Positions 31,102 through 39,126 of a DNA stretch of 41,132 nucleotides are shown in pieces (the first letter of the stretch is position 1; every line of letters begins with the position of its first letter). The notes beneath the pieces are model-generated. The model saw nothing but the letters and a program-made list of their open reading frames with translations, ran no database searches and was not told the DNA's origin. Position numbers and translations under genes: made by a program. The stretch comes from an uncultured bacterium (GTDB lineage: Bacteria; Bacillota; Clostridia; Christensenellales; QALW01), in contig CAJMLN010000016.1 in assembly GCA_905214315.1 (NCBI GenBank), forward strand, positions 1-41,132, in the 5' to 3' direction.

Positions 31102-31139
31102 AAGCAGGAAGTTACAAGCGTAGCTTCCTGCTTTTTTTT
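31102..31139 (+). terminator. Intrinsic terminator after rpsU
   Basis: The 9-bp stem AGCAGGAAG/CTTCCTGCT (31103-31111 and 31124-31132), extended by an inner TAC/GTA, is followed by eight T residues. Confidence 0.88.
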
Positions 31140-31176
31140 AAAGACCTAAGATGAAAATGACATCTTTTGGTACCCG

Positions 31177-31205
31177 GTATTTTATGGGCGCGTTGTTCAT
31201 ATAAT
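31177..31205 (+). promoter_or_regulatory. Candidate sigma-E-type promoter of yqfC-yqfD
   Basis: GTATTTT (31177-31183), a 14-base spacer, then CATATAAT (31198-31205). This compares with the mother-cell sigma-E consensus (KMATATT, 13-15 bases, CATACAnT): 5 of 7 and 6 of 7 informative positions agree. There is no sigma-A -35 box at the right distance. The match is suggestive only. Confidence 0.42.
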
Positions 31206-31225
31206 TGGCAAGTGAGGTGTTTTGT

Positions 31226-31492
31226 ATGTTTTTGGACGGCGGGAATTTGATGCACAAAAGCGGTCTTCCGGCTGAAAGTCTTCAGGGAATTATGCGGATA
31301 TCTCTCTGGGATGACCGCTATGTTATGATCGAAAACCATACTGGTATTGCGGATATGAAGCGGGAATGTATAAAAGTATGGAAGGATAAGCGACTGCTTG
31401 CAATAAATGGAAATGAGCTGATGATTGAAGAACTTGACGGCTATTGTTTGAAGATAAAAGGCACAATTTTATCGATAGAATATTTGACCTGA
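31226..31492 (+). CDS. yqfC: Sporulation protein YqfC family
   Basis: An 88-residue protein resembling YqfC/YabP-type sporulation proteins, with GIMRISLWDDRYVMIENHTGIADMKRECIKVWKDKRLLAINGNELMIEELD at about 21-71, a compact beta-rich domain. The start ATG 31226 has GTGAGGTG about 7 bases upstream; the TTG further upstream has no site. Assignment rests on this pattern and on position directly ahead of yqfD and phoH, as in other spore-formers. The homologue belongs to the mother-cell programme; its molecular role is not established. Confidence 0.87.
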   Translation: MFLDGGNLMHKSGLPAESLQGIMRISLWDDRYVMIENHTGIADMKRECIKVWKDKRLLAINGNELMIEELDGYCLKIKGTILSIEYLT

Positions 31493-31502
31493 GGGCGTAA
31501 AT

Positions 31503-32642
31503 ATGGTAAAATTAATAAAAAATAGTTTTATATTGGGGAAAGCGCGTGTGCGGGTTACCGGCCTTTCGCTGGAGAGTTTGCTGAATATAGCCGCGGAGAA
31601 TGGGATTGTTTTGGAAAATGTGATCCGCACGGAGTATGCTTGTATTGAAGCGGATGTTTTACGGAGCGATTTGAAAAAGCTGTACCGGCTGATTCCTGAA
31701 CAAAGCTATAAGACGGCCCTTATCGGTCGCAGAGGCGTTTCTTTTGCGGTAAGTGCAAATATTCGCAGAATTGCACTGCTTCTGGGTATGGTCATCGCTT
31801 TTTCGGCGTTGATCGCGGTGTCACAGCGCACATGGGAGATTCGGGTAACGGGGAGCAGCCATCCGGAACAGATTGAGCAAATACTGCGGGAGTATGGCTT
31901 GCTCGACTGGCACAGCGTTGTCGCCGGGCGTATTGGAGAGGCTGAAAAAATGCTTACCTCCGGGCAGGAGGATATTCTCTGGTCGTCTATTTCGGTAAAA
32001 GGCGCGGTTGTGGACGTATACATAAAGGAAGATAAAAGTCTCAAACCCCAGGCGCCGCTCAGCGGAAATATTGTAGCTGCAAAGGATTGCGTGATAAAAA
32101 ATCTGATTGTTACTCAAGGTACGGCTCAGGTGAAAAACGGGCAGTTGGTTTCCAAGGGACAGAAACTGATTGACGGCAGTGTTCAGTTTGGGGAAAATAT
32201 TTATAACGTAACTCCTCAGGGCAGGGCGCTGGCCAGCGTGTGGTATTATGATTCCGTTGAAATTTTACTTGAAGAAATGACAGCGCAGCCTACGGGAAAT
32301 ACGAAAACAGTCAGAAATCTTGCAATATTCGGAATGAATGTATCTTTGGGCGGGCAGAATGAGTTTGAGCAGTTTACGGCAGAGAAAAGGCTGATAAATT
32401 GTGCAGGTCTGCCGATCGTTATTGAGGAAACCGTTTATACGGAAACGGAGAATATTTTGATGCCGGTTGATAAGGAAGCGGCGGTTGCACAGGCAGAAAA
32501 GGAATTGCTTGGCAGTTTGCAGCTGCAGCTGCCGGAAGATGCCCGTATAGCGGAAACCAAAACCACGGTGGAGGAAGAAAACGGTGTGGTACGGGTATTT
32601 GTGTATATCGAAACCATCGAGGACGTAGCAATAAGGGAATGA
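31503..32642 (+). CDS. yqfD: Sporulation protein YqfD
   Basis: A 379-residue protein with one clear membrane span at about residues 82-102 (RRIALLLGMVIAFSALIAVSQ), preceded by a cytosolic domain and followed by a large extracytoplasmic part containing RTWEIRVTGSSHPEQIEQILREYGL, a POTRA-like pattern. YqfD is a sporulation-stage membrane protein of spore-forming Firmicutes; its mechanism is not known. GAGGG precedes the ATG 10 bases after yqfC. Its presence with yqfC supports a spore-forming lineage. Confidence 0.9.
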   Translation: MVKLIKNSFILGKARVRVTGLSLESLLNIAAENGIVLENVIRTEYACIEADVLRSDLKKLYRLIPEQSYKTALIGRRGVSFAVSANIRRIALLLGMVIAFSALIAVSQRTWEIRVTGSSHPEQIEQILREYGLLDWHSVVAGRIGEAEKMLTSGQEDILWSSISVKGAVVDVYIKEDKSLKPQAPLSGNIVAAKDCVIKNLIVTQGTAQVKNGQLVSKGQKLIDGSVQFGENIYNVTPQGRALASVWYYDSVEILLEEMTAQPTGNTKTVRNLAIFGMNVSLGGQNEFEQFTAEKRLINCAGLPIVIEETVYTETENILMPVDKEAAVAQAEKELLGSLQLQLPEDARIAETKTTVEEENGVVRVFVYIETIEDVAIRE

Positions 32643-32652
32643 AAGGAGCGGT

Positions 32653-33609
32653 ATGGGATCCGTAACGATAGAAAAAGCAGAATATTTGGCCGAGCTTTTC
32701 GGCATGTATGATGAAAATATAAGAATTATAGAGGATGAACTTGGCGTTAGAATATCTCTGCGAGAGGACCAGCTTTCGGTCGACAGTGATGATGAAGAGA
32801 AATCTGCAGTTGCCGTCCGGGTAATCAACCGCCTGATCAATTTGCTGGCGCGCAATGTGAAGATTGACCGCACGCGGATCCGCTATGCTGTGGAACTGGC
32901 CAAGGAAGGCCGGGATGAGCTGGTGGAAGAGATCATGAGCGACGTGGTCGCTATTACCTATAAAGGCACGCAGATTCGCTGTAAAACGCTGGGACAGCAG
33001 AAATATGTGAAAGCCATGCAGAGAAATACCATCGTATTCGGCGTAGGTCCGGCGGGAACCGGAAAGACATACCTGGCCATGGCCAATGCGGTAATGGCGT
33101 TTAAAAATAAAGAGGTTTCTAAAATTATTTTAACAAGACCCGCGGTGGAGGCAGGGGAAAAGCTGGGCTTTTTGCCGGGAGATCTTCAGCAGAAGGTGGA
33201 TCCCTATCTGCGGCCGTTGTATGACGCCATTTATGAGATGATGGGTGTTGAGGCTTATCAGAAGCTTTGGGAGCGCGGCGCTATTGAAGTAGCACCGCTT
33301 GCCTATATGCGCGGACGGACGCTTAACGATGCCTATATTATTCTGGATGAGGCTCAAAACACTACCATTGAGCAAATGAAAATGTTTCTAACCCGCTTGG
33401 GGGAAGGATCTAAAATGGTGATTACCGGAGATCTTACACAAATCGACCTTCCTGCTGGAAAGATAAGCGGTTTACAGCATGCGGTTCATATTCTGGGCGG
33501 AATAGACAAGCTTGCAATTTGTATGCTTACGGCAAAAGACGTTGTGCGTCATGAGTTGGTGATGAATATTATCAGGGCTTACGATAAAAGCACTGAGCAA
33601 AAGAGGTAA
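32653..33609 (+). CDS. phoH: PhoH-like ATPase
   Basis: A 318-residue ATPase with Walker A GVGPAGTGKTYLA (about 130-142) and Walker B AYIILDEAQN (about 225-234), an N-terminal KH-like region, and the PhoH-specific VITGDLTQIDLP. PhoH proteins are linked to RNA metabolism; together with YbeY (encoded two genes downstream) they are thought to act on rRNA or RNA quality control. AAGGAG precedes the ATG. The order yqfD-phoH-pgpH-ybeY matches Bacillus yqfD-EFG. Confidence 0.95.
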   Translation: MGSVTIEKAEYLAELFGMYDENIRIIEDELGVRISLREDQLSVDSDDEEKSAVAVRVINRLINLLARNVKIDRTRIRYAVELAKEGRDELVEEIMSDVVAITYKGTQIRCKTLGQQKYVKAMQRNTIVFGVGPAGTGKTYLAMANAVMAFKNKEVSKIILTRPAVEAGEKLGFLPGDLQQKVDPYLRPLYDAIYEMMGVEAYQKLWERGAIEVAPLAYMRGRTLNDAYIILDEAQNTTIEQMKMFLTRLGEGSKMVITGDLTQIDLPAGKISGLQHAVHILGGIDKLAICMLTAKDVVRHELVMNIIRAYDKSTEQKR

Positions 33610-33615
33610 ATGAGA

Positions 33616-35820
33616 ATGCCCCAAAAGCGTGATAGAAGAAAAGATAACCTGGGTAATAGTGTGGCCAAGCAATATTATATGCGTCTGCGTAATAATGCAC
33701 TGGCAATTTTTTGTGCTGCTTTTACTTATGCTTTTATTGTAGTGATGGTTTTGCTGGAAACCATGCCCACTACCTATGATTTTACTGTGGGAGAGGCCGC
33801 AAGTGAAACGGTTTATGCGATTGCTGAAGTGGAGGATACCGCTGCTACCGAGGAGGCACGGCTGGCAGCCAGGGCTGCTGTAGCGGATATCTATGTGCCG
33901 GACAAGACCAAGACGGCAGAAGAACTTGCTTTTTTTGAAAATACTGTATTCTCCGGTCTTTATACTGCGTCTTTTTACGGTTACAGCGTGCGGCTTGAAA
34001 ATGAAAATGACGGCGGATATATTGCACCGTACGATACAGCGAAGGTGAGGGCATTTGCTGATAATGAACTTTCTTTTTTAAAAACATCGTCGAATTTGGA
34101 GATTTCTTCCAAAGTTATATCAGTATTGGATACCAACCCTGACGATATTCAGAAACTCAGAAACTGGTTTATGCCTCAGCTGGAAGCCCGGTTGAATGAA
34201 GGAATTACGGACGTACAGATTATGACGGAGGTAGAGGAATTTACTGAGGAAATACGGAATACTTCAGCTACGGCTGATCAGACGATTAAGGATCTTTTAG
34301 CGGAAATTGTGCAGACACGGCTTGCGCCGAACAGTGTTATTGACGAACAGGCTACCGAAAAAGCCCGCCAGGAAGCGGAAAATGCGGTTTCGGTCATATA
34401 TATGGCCAAGGGAGAGGCTATTGTAGAGAAAGATGAAATCGTAACCCAGAACCAGTATGATATGCTCAAAAAGCTGGGAATGCTGAAAGACGGCGGAATT
34501 TTATACAGCCTTGTGATCGGCGCGCTGGGGTTGGTCATGGTCATGCTGCTTCTGGTAGTCTGGTATATCGTTTTGTTTGAAAAAAAGATTGTTCGTAAGC
34601 CTAAGAATATACTGTTGATTTGTTTACTGGTGATCGTGAATATCGTCATTGCGCTTGTGTTTAAGAGCGTGGGCTGGTCTATGATGATGAATACGACGAT
34701 GTGCGCAGTACTGTTGGTTATTTTCTTTGAAGAGCGCCTTGCAATTGTTTTGAATACTACACTTTCGGTAGTGATGGCTATGCTGTTTTCCCAGGGAAGT
34801 GATTTATTTGGAATAGAATCAGTCGCTTTGATGGTTTCCTGTGTGTCGGGCGGCTCTGTAGCGATTTACGTATGCAAGCTTGTTAAAACGGTTTCCAGGG
34901 GCAAACTGCTGCTGCCGGGCGTAGTGGCGGGCGTGGTAAGCATGGTGACGTCGCTGCTGATGCTGAGTATTGCGGGGAAAAGCCTGGAAGCCAGCTTTAT
35001 TGCTTCTTTATATAGCTTAGCGGGCGGAGCGGTAGCCTCCATTTTGAGCACTGGATCGCTGTCTATATGGGAAAGTATGTTTAATTTATTGACGCAGTCC
35101 AAATTACTGGAGCTTACCAATTCCAGCAGCGATCTTCTGCGCAAAATCAGTATTGAAATTCCCGGAACTTATCAGCATTCCGTTGCGGTTGCCGAACTGG
35201 CGGAAAATGCGGCCAAGGATATTGGTGCCAATGCGATGCTGGCCCGGGCTGCTTCTTTGTATCATGATATCGGCAAGATGCGCATGCCGGAATGTTATAC
35301 GGAAAATCAGACGGCGGAATCGCAGAGTTTTCACAGCACACTTTCACCTTATGAGAGCGCCCGGATGATTTTTGCACATATTACCGAGGGCGTGCAGATG
35401 GCCAAGGCTAATAAGCTGCCCCGGGAGATTATCGACGTCATTCAGCAACATCACGGAACTTCAGCCGTTTTATATTTTTATAATAAGGCAAGGGAAATCG
35501 ATCCTGATACCGATATCAATGATTTCCGATATCCCGGACCGAATCCTCAAACCAAGGAAGCCGGTATTATTCTGCTTGCTGATTGTGTGGAGGCTTCCGT
35601 GCGCTCACTGGATGAAAAGAGCAGCGAGGTAATATGGGCACAGATTGAAAAGATGTTCAAGGCGCGCATGGAGGACGGGGAACTGGATGAATGTGATCTT
35701 TCCCTGCGGGATATCAATACAATTAAGCATTCGTTTGCCGCTACGCTGGCGGCGATGTACCATACAAGAATCAAATATGCAGAACAGGAGAAAAAGAGGC
35801 TTGAAAGTGGAGATTATTGA
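33616..35820 (+). CDS. pgpH: 7TM-HD membrane phosphodiesterase (PgpH-type, cyclic-di-AMP)
   Basis: A roughly 734-residue protein. An N-terminal membrane anchor (about 26-50) precedes a large extracellular 7TMR-HDED domain (about 50-295), a block of about seven membrane spans (about 295-490), and a cytosolic HD domain with the metal motif LYHDIGKM (about 547-554) and QQHHGTSAVLYFY. PgpH enzymes hydrolyse c-di-AMP to pApA, and so affect potassium and wall homeostasis (family knowledge). Two in-frame ATGs occur, at 33610 (directly after the phoH stop) and 33616. The second is 9 bases from GAGG and is preferred. Confidence 0.93.
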   Translation: MPQKRDRRKDNLGNSVAKQYYMRLRNNALAIFCAAFTYAFIVVMVLLETMPTTYDFTVGEAASETVYAIAEVEDTAATEEARLAARAAVADIYVPDKTKTAEELAFFENTVFSGLYTASFYGYSVRLENENDGGYIAPYDTAKVRAFADNELSFLKTSSNLEISSKVISVLDTNPDDIQKLRNWFMPQLEARLNEGITDVQIMTEVEEFTEEIRNTSATADQTIKDLLAEIVQTRLAPNSVIDEQATEKARQEAENAVSVIYMAKGEAIVEKDEIVTQNQYDMLKKLGMLKDGGILYSLVIGALGLVMVMLLLVVWYIVLFEKKIVRKPKNILLICLLVIVNIVIALVFKSVGWSMMMNTTMCAVLLVIFFEERLAIVLNTTLSVVMAMLFSQGSDLFGIESVALMVSCVSGGSVAIYVCKLVKTVSRGKLLLPGVVAGVVSMVTSLLMLSIAGKSLEASFIASLYSLAGGAVASILSTGSLSIWESMFNLLTQSKLLELTNSSSDLLRKISIEIPGTYQHSVAVAELAENAAKDIGANAMLARAASLYHDIGKMRMPECYTENQTAESQSFHSTLSPYESARMIFAHITEGVQMAKANKLPREIIDVIQQHHGTSAVLYFYNKAREIDPDTDINDFRYPGPNPQTKEAGIILLADCVEASVRSLDEKSSEVIWAQIEKMFKARMEDGELDECDLSLRDINTIKHSFAATLAAMYHTRIKYAEQEKKRLESGDY

Positions 35821-36274
35821 CGCGTTGGAAACTCCGGAAAGCGCGGAATATGCCGGACTGCTGCAAGAGGTTGCCGAAACAGCTGTGAGGGAAGAGACGG
35901 GACGAAACGATTTTGAACTGACGATTACACTTACCGGAAATGAACAGATCAGAGAACTCAATGCCCGATACAGAAACGTGGACAGCAAGACTGACGTGTT
36001 GTCTTTTCCCCTTTGGGAGGCAGCGGAAGAAGAGCCGTTTGTGAATCCCGAAACAGGCTGCGGTATGCTGGGGGATATTGTAATTTCTCTGCCGCAGTTA
36101 AAAGAGCAGGCAGATACATATGGACACAGCTGCAGGCGGGAGGCTGCCTATCTGTGCGTGCATGGCGTTTTGCATCTTTTGGGATACGATCATATGACTG
36201 AGGAAGAGAAAGCCGTAATGCGAAAAAGAGAAGAAGACTTGCTTTTGAAAATGAATATGACCAGAGAGGATTAA
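35801..36274 (+). CDS. ybeY: Endoribonuclease YbeY
   Basis: A 157-residue metalloprotein for rRNA maturation and ribosome quality control. The zinc motif HGVLHLLGYDH (about 118-128) is intact, as is the family block LNARYRNVDSKTDVLSFPL. The start is uncertain. TTG 35801 (giving MKVEI, as in relatives) has AGGAG 10 bases upstream; GTG 35807 has AGAGG 7 bases upstream. Either start overlaps the end of pgpH by 14-20 bases, so the two are coupled. The dgkA/era genes that usually follow are not present; a FemAB-like gene comes next. Confidence 0.94.
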   Translation: MKVEIIDALETPESAEYAGLLQEVAETAVREETGRNDFELTITLTGNEQIRELNARYRNVDSKTDVLSFPLWEAAEEEPFVNPETGCGMLGDIVISLPQLKEQADTYGHSCRREAAYLCVHGVLHLLGYDHMTEEEKAVMRKREEDLLLKMNMTRED

Positions 36275-36277
36275 ACC

Positions 36278-37348
36278 ATGAAAATGACACCGCAGCTTCG
36301 GGAGGAGTATACCGAATTTACAATCAGCCATCCCCGCAGCCATATTCTGCAGTCGGCAGAATGGGGGAAAGTAAAATCAGCCTGGACGAATGAATTTGTA
36401 ATTATCCGGAACGAAGAAGGGAAAATAGCCGGCAGTTTGAGTATTTTGATCCGAAAAATCCCGATGTTTCCGTGTACCTTTATGTATGCGCCCCGGGGAC
36501 CGATCTGTGATTTGCATGACGAAGAAATGCTGAAAAAAATCACCGACGGAGCGAAGGAGATTGCAAAAAAATACCGTGCGATGACTCTGAAAATTGATAC
36601 GGACACGCCTGCTGACGATTATGAATACGCCCGTATTATGAAAAAACTGGGATATACCCTGAAAAATGATTATTATAATCTGGAAGGAGTACAGGCGCGT
36701 TTTTTGATGCGCGTAGATCTCAAGAACAAAACTGAGGAGGATCTGCTCAAAGGCTTTCACCATAAAACCCGTTACAATATACGGGTAGCACAAAAAAAAG
36801 GCGTAAAGATTAAAACCGGTACCCGTGAGGATATTCCCGTCTTTTTTGAGCTGATGAAAACTACCGGAGAACGCGATGGGTTTGTGATTCGGGATATTGA
36901 TTATTTTTACCGGATGTATGACTGTTTGGGAAAATATTGCAGGATCTTTTTAGCCTATGCGGGCGAGGATGAAGAGCATATGGAATGTGTTTCCGGTACC
37001 ATGGCGGGGCTTTACGGAAATAAATGTCTGTATCTTTACGGCGCTTCGGGAAACAAATACAGGAATTATATGCCTAATTACCTGATACAATGGGAAATGA
37101 TCCGCTGGAGCCTGGAAAACGGCTGTACGGTTTATGATCTGCGCGGCGTTCCTGGCATTATTGAGGATGAAAACAATCCGATTTACGGACTGTATAAATT
37201 TAAAAAGGGATTTGCGGGCGAGGCTACAGAGATGATCGGTGAGTTTGACCTCGTATTTAAACCGTTCTGGCAGAAATTGTTCCGGTTTGCAGAATCTATG
37301 CGTAAAAAAGTTAGGAAGACGATTTCGCGCCTGAAGAGCCGAAAATAG
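36278..37348 (+). CDS. FemAB-like peptidoglycan bridge aminoacyltransferase
   Basis: A 356-residue protein with two GNAT-type halves. The N-terminal half has SHILQSAEWGKVKSAW and FMYAPRGPICD. The C-terminal half has GFHHKTRYNIRVAQKKGVKIK (about 158-178), YLYGASGNKYRNYMPNYLIQWEMIRWSLENGCTVYDLRGVPG (about 250-291) and YGLYKFKKGFAGE. The last two blocks are typical of FemX/FemA/MurM proteins, which add amino acids from aminoacyl-tRNA to lipid II. The acceptor and amino acid are unknown. GAGAGG lies 8 bases ahead of the ATG. The gene is 3 bases after ybeY and ends the operon. No clear terminator is visible before the rpmG promoter. Confidence 0.92.
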   Translation: MKMTPQLREEYTEFTISHPRSHILQSAEWGKVKSAWTNEFVIIRNEEGKIAGSLSILIRKIPMFPCTFMYAPRGPICDLHDEEMLKKITDGAKEIAKKYRAMTLKIDTDTPADDYEYARIMKKLGYTLKNDYYNLEGVQARFLMRVDLKNKTEEDLLKGFHHKTRYNIRVAQKKGVKIKTGTREDIPVFFELMKTTGERDGFVIRDIDYFYRMYDCLGKYCRIFLAYAGEDEEHMECVSGTMAGLYGNKCLYLYGASGNKYRNYMPNYLIQWEMIRWSLENGCTVYDLRGVPGIIEDENNPIYGLYKFKKGFAGEATEMIGEFDLVFKPFWQKLFRFAESMRKKVRKTISRLKSRK

Positions 37349-37378
37349 AAAATTTTTTACAAAATATACAAATAACAT

Positions 37379-37407
37379 TTGACAGACAAGCGAAAATATG
37401 ATAATTT
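37379..37407 (+). promoter_or_regulatory. Sigma-A promoter of rpmG-secE-nusG
   Basis: TTGACA (37379-37384), a 17-base spacer, then TAATTT (37402-37407). The -35 is perfect and the -10 moderate (GATAAT at 37400 is an alternative at 15 bases). Confidence 0.65.
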
Positions 37408-37458
37408 AATAAAGCTTAACATTGGAGCAGTTTGTTTTATTTTTGGGAGGTGCTGAAG

Positions 37459-37620
37459 ATGGCAGTAGGACAGAGAACCAAGATTACTCTTGCATGCACA
37501 GAGTGCAAGAATAGAAATTATGATACTATGAAGAATAAAAAAAATAATGCCGAGCGTATCGAGCTTCAAAAGTATTGCAGATTCTGCAAGAAACATACCT
37601 TGCACAAAGAGACGAAATAA
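37459..37620 (+). CDS. rpmG: 50S ribosomal protein L33
   Basis: A 53-residue L33 with four cysteines in two CxxC pairs (Cys13/Cys16 and Cys40/Cys43), the zinc-binding form. The ATG at 37459 has GGGAGG about 8 bases upstream. It is followed by secE and nusG, the common order in Firmicutes. Organisms with this form often also carry a zinc-free paralogue expressed in zinc limitation; none is seen in the window. Confidence 0.96.
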   Translation: MAVGQRTKITLACTECKNRNYDTMKNKKNNAERIELQKYCRFCKKHTLHKETK

Positions 37621-37647
37621 TCTTAATTTTTAAAGGTGTGATGAATT

Positions 37648-37977
37648 ATGTCAGAGAATAACGAAAAGACGGCAGTGGAAAAGGCCGCAGTAGTTGACAA
37701 GCCCGACAAGACCGAAAAAGGCGATAAAAAGAAAAAGGCGAAAAAGAAGAGAGAAAGAAAGCATCCCTTTGGTGACATGGTATCTGAACTGAAAAAGGTT
37801 ACCTGGCCTACCAAAGAGGATTTGCGCACCTATACGGCCTGCGTTGTTCTCTTCGTTGTTGTCAGCGCTGTTTTGCTGTTCGTGATGGATCTGGGCGTTA
37901 CTGCGCTTATCAATTATATCAGTGATCCTGAAAAGCTTCCGAGCGTGCTGGCCGGCTGGTTCGGCATCGGAGGCTGA
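37648..37977 (+). CDS. secE: Preprotein translocase subunit SecE
   Basis: A 109-residue protein. A long Lys/Glu-rich cytosolic N-terminus (residues 1-50), longer than in Bacillus SecE (about 59 residues total), precedes the conserved amphipathic segment MVSELKKVTWPTKEDLRTYT and a single membrane span (about 63-85). It stabilises SecY in the export channel. An AAGGTG-type ribosome binding site lies upstream. nusG follows after 4 bases. Confidence 0.96.
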   Translation: MSENNEKTAVEKAAVVDKPDKTEKGDKKKKAKKKRERKHPFGDMVSELKKVTWPTKEDLRTYTACVVLFVVVSAVLLFVMDLGVTALINYISDPEKLPSVLAGWFGIGG

Positions 37978-37981
37978 GGCT

Positions 37982-38515
37982 ATGGGTAACATTGCTGAAA
38001 ATGAAGGCAAATGGTATGTAATTCATACCTATTCCGGCTATGAAAACAAAGTGCTGGACAGCATCAATAAAATGGTAGAAAATATGGGCCTGCAGGACTA
38101 TATTTTTGAAGTGAAAATTCCCGTGGAAGAGGTCATGGAGGTCAAAAACGAACGCCGCAGGGTAGTGCAGCATAAGCTCTTTCCCAGCTATGTGATGATC
38201 AAAATGATTATGACCAAGCAGACGCTTTATCTTATTCGCAACACCCGGGGCGTTACCGGCTTTGTAGGGCCCGGCTCCAAGGTGCCGATTCCGCTTACCA
38301 ATGAAGAGGTACGCAGAATGGGTATTGAAGATGTCCGTGTTAAGCTGGATATTGCCGTGGGGGATTATGTGGATATTGTTTCCGGTCCTTTGGAAAATTT
38401 TCAGGGTGTGGTACAGGAGGTGGACACGGTTCACCAGAAGGTACGCGTGCTCGTTTCTATTTTTAACCGTGATACGACGGTGGAACTGGATTTTATACAG
38501 GTAAAAAAAGTATGA
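37982..38515 (+). CDS. nusG: Transcription termination/antitermination factor NusG
   Basis: A 177-residue NusG. The NGN domain starts at KWYVIHTYSGYENKV (about 10-24) and includes FPSYVMIKM, TRGVTGFVG; the KOW domain is VGDYVDIVSGPLENFQGVV (about 125-143). The start ATG 37982 has GGAGG 8 bases upstream, within the secE end. The longer frame back to 37922 is not needed. It affects RNA polymerase pausing and couples transcription with translation. The rplK operator region follows. Confidence 0.98.
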   Translation: MGNIAENEGKWYVIHTYSGYENKVLDSINKMVENMGLQDYIFEVKIPVEEVMEVKNERRRVVQHKLFPSYVMIKMIMTKQTLYLIRNTRGVTGFVGPGSKVPIPLTNEEVRRMGIEDVRVKLDIAVGDYVDIVSGPLENFQGVVQEVDTVHQKVRVLVSIFNRDTTVELDFIQVKKV

Positions 38516-38569
38516 TCCATACCCTTTGCGGTGTGAATTATATACTGTCCGGCCGGCTAACCGGGCAGG

Positions 38570-38611
38570 GTGGGAGGATGCAAAATTCTTGTAATGTATC
38601 CGTGTAACCAC
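38570..38611 (+). promoter_or_regulatory. L1-operator-like hairpin ahead of rplK
   Basis: GTGG (38570-38573) pairs with CCAC (38608-38611), and GGAT (38576-38579) with ATCC (38598-38601). Between the two helices lies an asymmetric internal loop (GA opposite GTGTAA). A near-identical structure recurs at 39078-39113 between rplK and rplA. The shape is that expected for the ribosomal protein L1 binding site used in autogenous control of L11-L1 operons. The assignment is inference from structure and position. Confidence 0.55.
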
Positions 38612-38636
38612 ATGCACTTTTTTAGGAGGTGTAATT

Positions 38637-39062
38637 ATGGCTAAAAAAATTACAGGTATCGTAAAGTTGCAGATTGCTGCGGGAAAAGCCACGCCGGCTC
38701 CTCCGGTTGGCTCGGTATTGGGTCCTCACGGCATCAATATCGCGGGTTTCTGCAAGGAATTTAATGAGCGTACCGCAAAGGACGCCGGACTGGTCATTCC
38801 CTGTGTGATCACCATTTATCAGGACAGATCTTTCTCCTTTATTACAAAGACTCCGCCTGCGGCTGTTCTCATTAAGAAGGCCTGCAAGATCGAAAGCGGC
38901 TCCGGTGTGCCGAACAAAAATAAGGTAGCACAGATTACCAAGGCGCAGCTGCAGGAAATTGCCGAGCTGAAAATGCCGGATTTGAATGCTGCAAGCGTTG
39001 AAGCGGCAATGGCGATGATTGCCGGCACTGCGCGCAGCATGGGTGTAACCGTGGTTGACTAA
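38637..39062 (+). CDS. rplK: 50S ribosomal protein L11
   Basis: A 141-residue L11, the standard length. It forms the GTPase-associated centre with 23S rRNA helices 43-44. Landmarks are IVKLQIAAGKATPAPPVGSVLGPHGINIAGFCKEFN at the N-terminus and AMIAGTARSMGVTV at the C-terminus. AGGAGGTG lies 5 bases ahead of the ATG. An L1-operator-like hairpin lies upstream. Confidence 0.98.
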   Translation: MAKKITGIVKLQIAAGKATPAPPVGSVLGPHGINIAGFCKEFNERTAKDAGLVIPCVITIYQDRSFSFITKTPPAAVLIKKACKIESGSGVPNKNKVAQITKAQLQEIAELKMPDLNAASVEAAMAMIAGTARSMGVTVVD

Positions 39063-39077
39063 ATAACCGTAAATTCA

Positions 39078-39113
39078 GTGGGAGGGGCGGAAAAAACGCA
39101 CCGTTAGTACCAC
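39078..39113 (+). promoter_or_regulatory. Second L1-operator-like hairpin, between rplK and rplA
   Basis: GTGG (39078-39081) pairs with CCAC (39110-39113). An inner stem GGGGCG/CGCACC with one mismatch and an internal loop of GA opposite GTTAGTA give the same fold and loop identity as the copy ahead of rplK. The rplA ribosome binding site follows 2 bases later. Confidence 0.55.
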
Positions 39114-39126
39114 AGGGAGGTATAAA

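Noticed and set aside
37919..38692. 257-codon minus-strand frame across nusG and the rplK spacer
   Set aside because: It is a shadow of nusG and also covers the L1-operator-like hairpin. No start signals or recognisable motif.
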